A stretch of 34,242 bases of DNA from positions 1-34,242 of the forward strand of contig JAFXEJ010000075.1 in assembly GCA_017513795.1 (NCBI GenBank), in the 5' to 3' direction. The translations under genes and the position numbers were made by a program. Positions 16,569 through 25,033 of the stretch are shown here, one piece after another. This stretch comes from Ruminococcus sp. (GTDB lineage: Bacteria > Bacillota > Clostridia > Oscillospirales > Ruminococcaceae). Under the pieces are notes generated by a model that saw nothing but the letters and a program-made list of their open reading frames with translations, was not told the origin of the DNA and made no database searches. Within the stretch, counting starts at the first letter, position 1, and the number at the start of each line of letters is the position of its first letter.

Positions 16569-16721
16569 GCTCCACCTACTAACTCTTGAGGAATTATATG
16601 AAGCTTAGGGAGCAAAAGTCAAGAAAGAAAGCCGAAAGAATACTGTCGTATTGCAAGGTTTTCTGACGCAGAATTTAGCTTCTTAAGCAAAATAAAAAAT
16701 TCAAGAGTTAGTTGATGGAGC
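16569..16721. repeat. MITE-like 153-bp palindromic element
   Basis: The ends 16569-16595 and 16699-16721 are inverted copies of GCTCCA(T/C)C(A)ACTAACTCTTGA with few mismatches. Inside, GAAGCTTA faces TTAGCTTC, and AATAC-TGTC-GTATT sits at the centre, so nearly the whole element can fold on itself. No coding capacity and no clear target-site duplication. It lies directly downstream of the GH43-CE1 gene in the 433-base gap between two minus-strand genes; the rest of the gap holds only the lipoprotein promoter and leader. Confidence 0.65.
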
Positions 16722-16754
16722 AATAAATCAGGGGATTATGTTATTCACTGAAAT

Positions 16755-19682
16755 TTACTGATTTTCATGGAAGAAATACGGAAGCGCATCGTAAACGTAA
16801 TGTCTTACAAAGCCCCACCAGTGAGTCTTGCCAGGTGCAACAAGGAAATACAGGTTGCCCTTTGAGAAGTCAGATGTATAAGTGAAATAATTTGTTTTTG
16901 ACTTGAGATCATTCATCTGAGGTACCATGTTATTATAGGCAATATCCTCATCGCCTGTAGCTGCAAAGATGAAATATTCATTCTTCTTATAACCGAGACT
17001 GTCTATCTGATTTGTGAGAGTTCCCATACCCTCCCAGTTATCGCCTGAAAGCGGCATGAAATAACCAACAAGATCCATTGCGTGATTTGCTACGCACCAT
17101 GTTGAAAGTGAGCCCATTGAAAATCCACCGTAGGCACGGTGCATTCTTGAAGCACGAAGATCTGCTTCTGATGTAGAAGCCGCATATGTGGAGTATTTGC
17201 CCTCTACAAAAGGAACAACGCTCTTGCGGAACTCCTCATAGAATTTATCAGCGCCGCTCTTGTTGAATGTAGGAGTTACTACGATAAGCGGTTCAAGCTC
17301 GCCGTTCATTATCATATGGTCGAGAATATGGTCAAGCTTTACATCGTCGCTGAAAATTGTATTCTCATTTTCTCCGCCGCCGTGCATGAGATAGAAGATA
17401 TTGTATTTCTTATTTTCATCATATCCATAAGGCAGATAAACGTTGAGTGTATTTGAACCGTGAATGCCGTTGTATGTTTCCTTTACAACCGTTCCTGCCT
17501 GTGAGCATTCACCGAGATAACCTGATGGAGCTTCACGGTAGGAAAGTGCCGGATCATAATTGAAGTCACTCGGCTCCGGCTCCGGTTCAGGCTCAGGCTC
17601 CGGAGTATTGTCAGGAAATACATTAATTTCTCCGTTAACGAATTTCTGAATAAGCACAAGATCATTTACTTCATACTTTCCGCTGTTATCTGCATCGGCA
17701 CAGAATAATGCCATACTGTCATTAAGTTTTCCTGTTATAGCCTTTCTTGCAAGAACTACATCGAATGCGTCGATAACACCGTCACGATCAACATCACCTT
17801 CGTTGGCTGTTCCGCCCTTAGCACCGCTTACTGGAGTTCCCTTAACAGCGATAACTGCGTCGTCGATGTAGAAATCGTTCTTGCCTGCAGCCGTTTCAAC
17901 ATATATGCAGACATCTTCGGCTCCTGACGGAATTGTAAAATTCTGATTAGCAAGCTGTACCCATTTACCCTTGACAGCTCGTGAAGTTGATATCTTTTCA
18001 TAGTGCGCTTCGCCGTCAGCGTCATTGTACTGCATTGTAAAGTGGAATTTCTCAGCAGTTTCGCACTTATCAGTCATAGCATTTACGCTGAAGCTGTATG
18101 TTGAACCGGGCTTGAACGAATCATCAAGTTCAATTATAGCGCCGTTCCATGAAGAACTGCGGTTTGTGACTTTAAGTGAATTTCTTCCTTCAAACGCAGC
18201 TGTATCATTAGCGATTTCCGCATCACCACGTCCTGTCCAGCTTCCTTCATTTCCTTCAAAGTTTGAACGGTAAAGGTATCCTTCAGGGTCAGGCTCAGCA
18301 GGAGCACTTCCAGGACCGCTGAATTTCCACCAGTCCACGTTGAGAAGATATCCGCTTCCGCCGCTGAATACGAAGTAGAGATCATGTTCTCCCTCAACGA
18401 CAACATCGCATGAAACTTCTTCCCATGTCTGCCAGCCGCCTGTATTTCCGACTTCGCAAACACCGATAATCGGACCTGTCGGGCTTTCGGTATGGATTTC
18501 GATTACGCCGCCTTCAGTATCGGAAGCCACACTTGCAGTAAATTTATCGGCACCGCTTCCGAAATCCACACCCTTCACCTTTATATAATCACCCTTTTCA
18601 ATATTAGCCACATCAAGACCGCCATTTGAGCAAACCTCAGTTTTAATGCCTTCACTGTAGCAAATAGTTTCGGCTTCCGTCTTTACAAAAGGATTGAGGG
18701 ATTCTATCTGTTCAGGACCTGTTTTTGTAGGAGTTATAGTCGGGATAGAGCCGTCAGCTCCGTATTCAAATTCATCGACGCATACGCTTCTGTTGAAAGT
18801 TCCGCCGCCTTTAAGACTTGCATCGTGATAGAAAAGATATGATTTTCCCTTGTAGTCGATAACTCCGGGATGATTTGTATAGCAATTGTGAGTTTTCATT
18901 ACCTGTCCACGATAAGTCCAGGGACCTGTCGGTGAAGAAGCCGTTGAATATCCAAGACTTTCTCCGCTGTCACTTCCGTAAAATGAAGCATAGAGAAGAT
19001 AATATAGATCGTTGCGCTTATAGAGCCAAGGACCTTCACCGTATGATGTATCTCTCTCTGTGCTCGAACCAAAAGCCTGAGTAGTCATGTCGAACTTCTC
19101 AACATTTCCGGAATATGATATCATATCCTCGTTCAACTTAATATAGTAGCAGGTAGGATTTCCGAACATCAGATAAGCCTGACCGTCATCGTCGATGAAA
19201 ACGGTAGGATCTATGTAATCCCAGTTCGGACCGACAAGAGGCTTTCCGATAGCGTCCTTGAATGGTCCGGTAGGGCTGTCTGCCACCGCAACACCGATAG
19301 CTCTGCCTCCGCCTGTATTGTTTTCGAGAGTTACATAATAGTAGAACTTTCCGTTGCGCTCGATGCACTGAGCTGCCCATGCGGAATCTTCCTTGCCCCA
19401 TGAGAAGCTGTCCCATGAAAGGATAGTTCCGTGATCGGTCCAGTTCTGCATATCCTTAGTGGAATAGCAGTGCCAGTCAGGCATGTGGTAGAAATCCGAA
19501 TTGTCCTTGTCACGTCCGGTATACAGATAAAGGGTATCATTGTAGACCATCGGTGCAGGATCGGTTGAATAGATTGTCTGAATGGCGGGATTGTCTGCGT
19601 TTGCAGTTTTTTCGGGCATATACACGGCTGTACTCATAGCTGTCATAAGTACTGCCGAAACGCCGGCAATAAATTTTTTCAT
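16755..19682 (-). CDS. Cellulosomal GH43-CBM6-CBM22-dockerin-CE1 bifunctional xylanolytic enzyme
   Basis: 975 residues from ATG 19682 behind AAGGAGGAAC. Signal peptide 1-29 (cleavage ANA-D). GH43 propeller ~31-320 with D41 (STDPAP), D158 (YIDPTV) and E216 (YGEGPW). CBM6-like module ~333-456, then a CBM22-like module ~466-615. The dockerin is internal (~628-690) with loops GDVDRDGVIDAFD and ADADNSGKYEVND. An EPEPEP linker (694-704) joins a C-terminal CE1 esterase (~710-975) with nucleophile S855 (GFSMGS), acid D911 or D913 (TGDED) and H954 (GKTHWW). Expected action: removal of arabinose or xylose from xylan plus feruloyl or acetyl ester cleavage, in one cellulosome-bound protein. Single-gene unit with its own promoter. 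Confidence 0.95.
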   Translation of the reverse strand: MKKFIAGVSAVLMTAMSTAVYMPEKTANADNPAIQTIYSTDPAPMVYNDTLYLYTGRDKDNSDFYHMPDWHCYSTKDMQNWTDHGTILSWDSFSWGKEDSAWAAQCIERNGKFYYYVTLENNTGGGRAIGVAVADSPTGPFKDAIGKPLVGPNWDYIDPTVFIDDDGQAYLMFGNPTCYYIKLNEDMISYSGNVEKFDMTTQAFGSSTERDTSYGEGPWLYKRNDLYYLLYASFYGSDSGESLGYSTASSPTGPWTYRGQVMKTHNCYTNHPGVIDYKGKSYLFYHDASLKGGGTFNRSVCVDEFEYGADGSIPTITPTKTGPEQIESLNPFVKTEAETICYSEGIKTEVCSNGGLDVANIEKGDYIKVKGVDFGSGADKFTASVASDTEGGVIEIHTESPTGPIIGVCEVGNTGGWQTWEEVSCDVVVEGEHDLYFVFSGGSGYLLNVDWWKFSGPGSAPAEPDPEGYLYRSNFEGNEGSWTGRGDAEIANDTAAFEGRNSLKVTNRSSSWNGAIIELDDSFKPGSTYSFSVNAMTDKCETAEKFHFTMQYNDADGEAHYEKISTSRAVKGKWVQLANQNFTIPSGAEDVCIYVETAAGKNDFYIDDAVIAVKGTPVSGAKGGTANEGDVDRDGVIDAFDVVLARKAITGKLNDSMALFCADADNSGKYEVNDLVLIQKFVNGEINVFPDNTPEPEPEPEPEPSDFNYDPALSYREAPSGYLGECSQAGTVVKETYNGIHGSNTLNVYLPYGYDENKKYNIFYLMHGGGENENTIFSDDVKLDHILDHMIMNGELEPLIVVTPTFNKSGADKFYEEFRKSVVPFVEGKYSTYAASTSEADLRASRMHRAYGGFSMGSLSTWCVANHAMDLVGYFMPLSGDNWEGMGTLTNQIDSLGYKKNEYFIFAATGDEDIAYNNMVPQMNDLKSKTNYFTYTSDFSKGNLYFLVAPGKTHWWGFVRHYVYDALPYFFHENQ

Positions 19683-19712
19683 AAGTTCCTCCTTCTGATA
19701 TAGATTAGTTTT

Positions 19713-19745
19713 TAGTTTTAATTAATCAACGTTGTATTTAAACTA
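19713..19745 (-). promoter_or_regulatory. Putative operator: 33-bp imperfect palindrome in the GH43-CE1 leader
   Basis: TAGTTT... and ...AAACTA arms are arranged around a central AACGTT, a few bases downstream of the predicted start site (about 19757). The position and symmetry suit a repressor of the LacI or similar kind, but the protein is unknown and the block is AT-rich. Confidence 0.45.
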
Positions 19746-19763
19746 AATATTTACACTATTCTT

Positions 19764-19792
19764 ATTATAGCAAATTATTATTAATAGTTCAA
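19764..19792 (-). promoter_or_regulatory. Promoter of the GH43-CE1 gene
   Basis: Minus strand: TTGAAC (19792-19787), a 17-base spacer and extended TGCTATAAT (-10 at 19769-19764). The 303-base gap to recJ holds this, the palindrome at 19713-19745 and the recJ promoter; nothing is recognised between 19793 and 19924. Confidence 0.8.
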
Positions 19793-19924
19793 CTTAAATT
19801 ATGAAGATATGGTGGATAAAATGCATCTAATACTGTGTTTTTACTGATTACACCTCAGTTTTTCTGTTAATAATTTATTATCCGTAAATTTGCTTTATGT
19901 TTATATCTTTTTTTGCATTCTCTA

Positions 19925-19953
19925 TTGAAAATCGACAGCAGAAATGTTATAAT
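19925..19953 (+). promoter_or_regulatory. Promoter of recJ and probably the downstream run
   Basis: TTGAAA (19925-19930), a 17-base spacer and extended TGTTATAAT (-10 at 19948-19953), about 33 bases before the recJ start. Confidence 0.8.
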
Positions 19954-19985
19954 ATAAATATAATTTTATTGTGTAGGAGCTGCTT

Positions 19986-22007
19986 ATGAAGATCTGGAAT
20001 GTGAACAAACCGGACAAAAAAACTGCAAACCGACTTTCTTTCAGCTGCGGTATCACTCCCCTTGCTGCTGCTGTTCTCGTTTCAAGGGGATTCACCTCAC
20101 CTGAGGCAGTCGGCGAAAAATACAATACAGATATGCTGTCCGATCCATTTCTTATCAGGGATATGCAGCAGGCTGCCGATACTATCAACAATGCTATCGA
20201 CGAGGGACAGCGCATATGCGTCTATGGAGACTACGACTGCGACGGAATTATGGCTACTGTCATCCTCTATTCATATCTTTCTGAATGCGGCGCAGATGTT
20301 TTTTACTATATTCCGGAACGTTCTGAGGGATATGGTCTTAATACAGCCGCAATCGACAAAATATCAGCAATGGAAACTGATCTTATCATTACCGTTGACA
20401 ACGGAATATCAGCTGTTTCAGAAGCTGAATATATTTATTCCAAGGGTATGAAGCTCGTTATCACCGATCATCATCAGCAAGGTGACACGCTTCCACGAGC
20501 CGAAGCTGTCGTTGATCCGCACCGACACGACTGTACTTCTTCTTTCAAGTCAATGTGCGGCGCAGGACTTGCTCTGAAACTTACAGCTGCTCTCGACGGC
20601 GGAGACTACACAATGGCTCTTGAACAATTCGGCGATCTCGCCGCAATTGCTACCGTTGCCGATATCGTGAGCCTTTCCGATGAAAACAGATTCCTTGTTT
20701 CCTATGGACTGGAACTCATTAATCATACTGACCGTCCCGGACTTATCGCTCTTATCGAAAAATCCGGTCTCGGCGATAAGAAAATAGATTCACGCTCTGT
20801 TGCATTCGGAATTGCTCCGAGAATCAACGCCTCAGGACGCTTCGGCTCTCCCAGAATGGCGGCTGAACTTATGCTGTGCGAGGATCCTGACGAAGCCGAT
20901 GAGCTTGCCGCACAGCTTGATGATCTCAACAACCGCCGCAAGGACGCTGAAAACCTCATCGTTGAGGATATCTTCGCCGCTCTTGACGAAAATCCGTCAC
21001 TGATGCGGAAAAGAGTTATCTTTATTTCCGGCAGAAACTGGCATCACGGAGTTATAGGCATTGCCGCCGCAAGAATAATGGAACATCTTGGAAAACCTGT
21101 ATTCATAGCCTCAGAATCTGACGGTGAAATCAGAGGTTCTGCACGTTCATTCGGTGAATTTTCCGTTTTCGGAGCATTGACCTACGCCGCTGAATCTCTT
21201 GAAAAATTCGGCGGACATCCAGCCGCCGGAGGATTTACAATAAAATCCGGCATGGAAGAAAAATTCCATGAACTTCTTGAAGAATACGGCTATAAATTCC
21301 ACAAGGATATGCCGGTTCCGACACTGACCGCAGACGCCGCACTGACCTCTGATCTGCTCACAATGGAAAACGTTTCGGGACTTTCTGCTCTTGAACCTTT
21401 CGGCGCAGATAACGAAAAACCGCTGTTCTACATCGAGGGTATCGCACAGAGCATAATCGCTCTTTCCGGCGGAAAACATTCACGCATAAGATGTGAAACA
21501 GGCGGAAAAACCTTTGATATCCTTAAATTCAACACATCTCCGGATGAGATTCCTCTGCGCTCCGGCAATCTGTTCATGGCGGCTGTAAGTCTCGGAATCA
21601 ACGATTACAAGGGACGAAAATCAATTACTATGATCGCTGATGATATCCTTCCTCCAACGCTTGACCAGAAAAAATATTTCGCTGCCCACAGAGCATTTGA
21701 AGCTTTTATGCGTTCAGAGGAGCTTCCGCCTAACTACTATCCCGTAATGATGCCGAACAGAAATACTGCTCTGAAAATATATGCCGGCATACCCGAAAAT
21801 GGTATTAATGCCGACGAACTTTACATAAAAATTATGGATGAAAAACTCAATTACTGCCGTTACTGTACCGCAGTAGAAGCTCTGCGTGAACTCGGGATAA
21901 TCGCTGTATCTTCAAAGGACAACATCCTCAGAAGAATTCCCGTAAAACAAAAAAACGATCTTGATTCTGCGCCGGTACTTTCAAGGCTCAGAAGCATGAT
22001 AAAATAG
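19986..22007 (+). CDS. recJ: Single-stranded-DNA-specific exonuclease RecJ
   Basis: 673 residues; AGGAG lies eight bases before the ATG. DHH phosphoesterase motifs appear in order: VYGDYDCDGIMAT, IITVDNGIS and VITDHHQ, with VDPHRHDC following. The DHHA1 domain has GRNWHHGVIGIAAARIME and FGGHPAAGGF. The C-terminal ~220 residues form the OB-type and C-terminal domains. RecJ degrades 5'-ended single strands in recombination and repair with Mn/Mg. Length is slightly over that of E. coli RecJ and normal for clostridia. The next gene is 101 bases downstream with no terminator between them. Confidence 0.95.
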   Translation: MKIWNVNKPDKKTANRLSFSCGITPLAAAVLVSRGFTSPEAVGEKYNTDMLSDPFLIRDMQQAADTINNAIDEGQRICVYGDYDCDGIMATVILYSYLSECGADVFYYIPERSEGYGLNTAAIDKISAMETDLIITVDNGISAVSEAEYIYSKGMKLVITDHHQQGDTLPRAEAVVDPHRHDCTSSFKSMCGAGLALKLTAALDGGDYTMALEQFGDLAAIATVADIVSLSDENRFLVSYGLELINHTDRPGLIALIEKSGLGDKKIDSRSVAFGIAPRINASGRFGSPRMAAELMLCEDPDEADELAAQLDDLNNRRKDAENLIVEDIFAALDENPSLMRKRVIFISGRNWHHGVIGIAAARIMEHLGKPVFIASESDGEIRGSARSFGEFSVFGALTYAAESLEKFGGHPAAGGFTIKSGMEEKFHELLEEYGYKFHKDMPVPTLTADAALTSDLLTMENVSGLSALEPFGADNEKPLFYIEGIAQSIIALSGGKHSRIRCETGGKTFDILKFNTSPDEIPLRSGNLFMAAVSLGINDYKGRKSITMIADDILPPTLDQKKYFAAHRAFEAFMRSEELPPNYYPVMMPNRNTALKIYAGIPENGINADELYIKIMDEKLNYCRYCTAVEALRELGIIAVSSKDNILRRIPVKQKNDLDSAPVLSRLRSMIK

Positions 22008-22108
22008 CACCTCCCCTACTTTGTACATTCCGGCTCCGCCTGCCTTAAAAGCGGTTACAGCGTCGTCTGCATCAGCACATTGCAGCGCACCTGTCAAGGA
22101 GAATAATT

Positions 22109-24385
22109 ATGAATGATGAAATGAAAAAATCAGACAACACAACTCCAGCTGAAGAAAAGAAAATTGATTCGACTGAGAATCTCATCAAAGATATCCCTGA
22201 ATACGATGATAATTTCACCATCGAAAGGCTTATCCAGAAGATTCTGACGGATGACAGGCAGTATGATCTGAGCAAGATAGTTTCCGCCTATGAATTTGCC
22301 GCAAAGGCTCACGAAGGACAAAAAAGATCATCGGGACAGGCATATATCATCCATCCCCTTGCAGTTGCCTACATCCTTCTGGAGCTTGGTATGGATACCG
22401 ACACTATCTGTGCCGCACTTCTCCACGATGTCGTTGAAGATACTCCGGCAACTCTTGATGATCTCAAAAAACGTTTCGGTCAGGATGTTGCCATGCTTGT
22501 TGACGGTGTTACAAAGCTGAGCAAAATCCCTGTTTTTACAAAAGAAGAACAGCAAGCGGAAAATATCAGAAAAATTCTCCTTGCTATGTCGCAGGATATC
22601 CGTGTTATGATTATCAAGCTCTGCGACAGACTTCACAACATGAGAACTCTAAGATTCCGTCCTCACGACAAACAGCGCAATACTGCCCTCGAAACCATGA
22701 ATATCTACGCTCCTATCGCACATCGTCTTGGTATTCACGCTGTCAAGGAAGAACTTGAAGATCTTGCATTCCACTATCTTGATCCTTTCGCTTACACCGA
22801 AATTGAAAATATCCTCGATAACAAAAAGGAAGAACGTGAAGCATTTATCGAAATTATCAAGAAGCGTATCTCTGAACGCTTCAAATCAGAAGATTTTGCT
22901 GAACCTCCGCAGATTGACGGCAGAGTTAAAAGCATTTACGGCATCTACAAGAAAATTTTCCTTCACCATAAAAACATCGATGAGGTCTACGACAAATATG
23001 CAGTAAGAATCATCGTGTCGTCTATCTCTGAATGCTATAATGTTCTCGGACTTATCCACGATATGTTCCACCCTCTGCCGAACCGCTTCAAGGACTACAT
23101 TTCCACTCCGAAAAGCAACAACTACAGATCGCTCCACACAACCGTTCTCGGTAAGGAGGGAATCCCCTTTGAAGTGCAGATACGCACATGGGAAATGCAC
23201 GAGGAAGCTGAATACGGTATCGCTGCCCACTGGAAATACAAGGAAGGCATTCAGGGCAGAGATAAAATGGAACAGCGTCTTGCATGGGTTCGTCAGATTA
23301 TCGAGGCTCAGCAGACTTCCGATGACGTTGAGGAGATTGTCCGCATTATCAAGACTGATCTCGCTCCGGAAAATATTGTTGTTATGACTCCTAAGGGAAG
23401 ATCTGTTGATCTTCCGATAAACTCCACTATTATTGACTTCGCCTACCGCATTCATACCGAGATTGGTCACAAGACTACAGGTGCTAAGGTTGACGGAAGA
23501 ATAGTTCCGCTTGACTATAAGCTCCAGACGGGACAGATATGCGAAATACTCACAAGCAAGGATCCCGAAAAAGGTCCGAACAGAGCATGGCTCAATATCG
23601 TAAGAACTAACGAAGCACGCTCAAAAATACGTTCATGGTTCAAGAAGGAACGCCGTGAGGAAAACATTGCTGAGGGCAAGGCTGCCATTGAACGTGAATT
23701 CAAGCGTCACAGAATCAAGCTTGACGCTTCTAAATACGAAGAACTTCTTTCAGACGACTTCAAACGCCACAACTGCGCAACTCTTGATGATTTCTATGCG
23801 TCAATAGGCTACGGCGGCGTACTGCTTTCCAAGATAATCCCACGCCTGAGAGACAAGTACGAAAAACTCTACGGCAGCGATCCGGCTTCCGTTGCTCCGC
23901 TTATCCAGCCCAAACCAAGCGGCAGAGGAAATATCATTCTCGATCAGGTCGATGACGTTCTCGTTAAGTTTGCACAGTGCTGTAATCCTCTGCCCGGCGA
24001 CGATATCGTCGGATTCATCACAAGAGGTCACGGAATCTCCGTCCACACTGTTAAATGCTCGAATTACAAGGCTGTTCTTAGCAGAGGGAACGAAGAAGAA
24101 CTCAGCCGCTGGTGTGATATCCAGTGGTCAGAACACAGCGCAACACAGCTCCAGACAAGTTTTCAGGTTACTGCTGTTGACAGGGTTGGTCTTGTCTACG
24201 ATATTTCCGCAATTCTCCTTGAAGCAAGAGTTCCTATCGTGCACTCAGCTTCAAGAGTAATGAAGAACGGCGACGCTTTCTTTGAAAGCACTATCATTAT
24301 TTCAAGCACGGAGCAGCTTAAAAATCTCTTTGAAAAGCTCCGCAGGATCAAGGGCGTCATTTCCGTTGAAAGATCAACTATCTGA
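22109..24385 (+). CDS. rel: Bifunctional (p)ppGpp synthetase/hydrolase
   Basis: 758 residues; AAGGAG precedes ATG 22109. Hydrolase HD domain: YIIHPLAVAYIL and LLHDVVEDT. Synthetase domain: RFKDYISTPKSNNYRSLHTTV and VQIRTWEMHEEAEYGIAAHWKYK. The RxKD form (RFKD) is typical of bifunctional Rel enzymes. TGS domain ~400-460 (VVMTPKGRSVDLPINSTIIDFAY), a helical/zinc-finger-like section with FAQCCNPLPGD, and a C-terminal ACT domain (~685-758). It makes and breaks the stringent-response alarmone at the ribosome. In the recJ-rel-MBL-hemZ-rlmD run, with MBL starting 14 bases after its stop. Confidence 0.96.
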   Translation: MNDEMKKSDNTTPAEEKKIDSTENLIKDIPEYDDNFTIERLIQKILTDDRQYDLSKIVSAYEFAAKAHEGQKRSSGQAYIIHPLAVAYILLELGMDTDTICAALLHDVVEDTPATLDDLKKRFGQDVAMLVDGVTKLSKIPVFTKEEQQAENIRKILLAMSQDIRVMIIKLCDRLHNMRTLRFRPHDKQRNTALETMNIYAPIAHRLGIHAVKEELEDLAFHYLDPFAYTEIENILDNKKEEREAFIEIIKKRISERFKSEDFAEPPQIDGRVKSIYGIYKKIFLHHKNIDEVYDKYAVRIIVSSISECYNVLGLIHDMFHPLPNRFKDYISTPKSNNYRSLHTTVLGKEGIPFEVQIRTWEMHEEAEYGIAAHWKYKEGIQGRDKMEQRLAWVRQIIEAQQTSDDVEEIVRIIKTDLAPENIVVMTPKGRSVDLPINSTIIDFAYRIHTEIGHKTTGAKVDGRIVPLDYKLQTGQICEILTSKDPEKGPNRAWLNIVRTNEARSKIRSWFKKERREENIAEGKAAIEREFKRHRIKLDASKYEELLSDDFKRHNCATLDDFYASIGYGGVLLSKIIPRLRDKYEKLYGSDPASVAPLIQPKPSGRGNIILDQVDDVLVKFAQCCNPLPGDDIVGFITRGHGISVHTVKCSNYKAVLSRGNEEELSRWCDIQWSEHSATQLQTSFQVTAVDRVGLVYDISAILLEARVPIVHSASRVMKNGDAFFESTIIISSTEQLKNLFEKLRRIKGVISVERSTI

Positions 24386-24399
24386 GGAGGTACATTGCT

Positions 24400-25026
24400 A
24401 TGAAAATACATACCCTCAATCTCGGTGAGCTTCGTGTCAACAGCTATGTCGTTGAAACAGCTCCGGGAAGATGTGTTATTATTGATCTCGGCGGCGATCC
24501 GGATTATCTTATGAGGTTCCTTGAATCACACAAGCTTAAACTCCGCAAGATACTGCTTACTCACGGTCATTTCGATCACATCGGCGGAGTTGAAGCTGTC
24601 CGGAAGATCACCGGCGCTGAAGTCTACATCCATGAGGATGACGCAAAAATGCTCACAAGCGCAGAATACTCTCTTGCCGCCGGTATATCATATCATCCGT
24701 TCACAGCAGTAACAGACTTTACAGCCATTACCGGAGATTCCCTCCTTAACGACGGCGATCTCAGCTTTCAGGTACTTCATACTCCCGGTCATTCGGAGGG
24801 AAGCGTCTGCTATGTCTGCGGAAATGTAATGTTCACCGGCGATACGCTGTTCCGTGATTCTATCGGACGCACTGATTTTCCCGGAAGCAATCCCATTGAT
24901 ATGCGGAATTCTCTCTGTACCTTAAAGATGATAAACGGTGATTTCAAGGTGCTTCCCGGACACGGACCTGCAAGTTCTCTCCGATATGAACAGAATAACA
25001 ATCCCTACATGAGAAATTTAAAATGA
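24400..25026 (+). CDS. MBL-fold metallo-hydrolase (glyoxalase II-like)
   Basis: 208 residues; GAGGAGGT sits eight bases before the ATG. Complete metal-binding set of the metallo-beta-lactamase fold: THGHFDHIGG, TPGHSEGSVCY, FTGDTLFRDSIGRTDFPG and LPGHGPAS. This is the hydroxyacylglutathione-hydrolase-like subgroup often found next to rel in clostridia. It hydrolyses a thioester or phosphoester; the substrate is unknown. hemZ follows after seven bases, with its ribosome binding site overlapping this stop (TGAGGA). Confidence 0.9.
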   Translation: MKIHTLNLGELRVNSYVVETAPGRCVIIDLGGDPDYLMRFLESHKLKLRKILLTHGHFDHIGGVEAVRKITGAEVYIHEDDAKMLTSAEYSLAAGISYHPFTAVTDFTAITGDSLLNDGDLSFQVLHTPGHSEGSVCYVCGNVMFTGDTLFRDSIGRTDFPGSNPIDMRNSLCTLKMINGDFKVLPGHGPASSLRYEQNNNPYMRNLK

Positions 25027-25033
25027 GGAATTT

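Noticed and set aside
22008-22108. Minus-strand reading of the recJ-rel gap gives protein-like text (CADADDAVTAFKAGGAGMYKV)
   Set aside because: Only about 40 codons, no start signal, no recognised family; may be a gene remnant or chance, and cannot be supported from the sequence alone.
22886-23470. 194-codon open frame on the minus strand
   Set aside because: Antisense to the Rel synthetase domain, which is strongly conserved on the plus strand.
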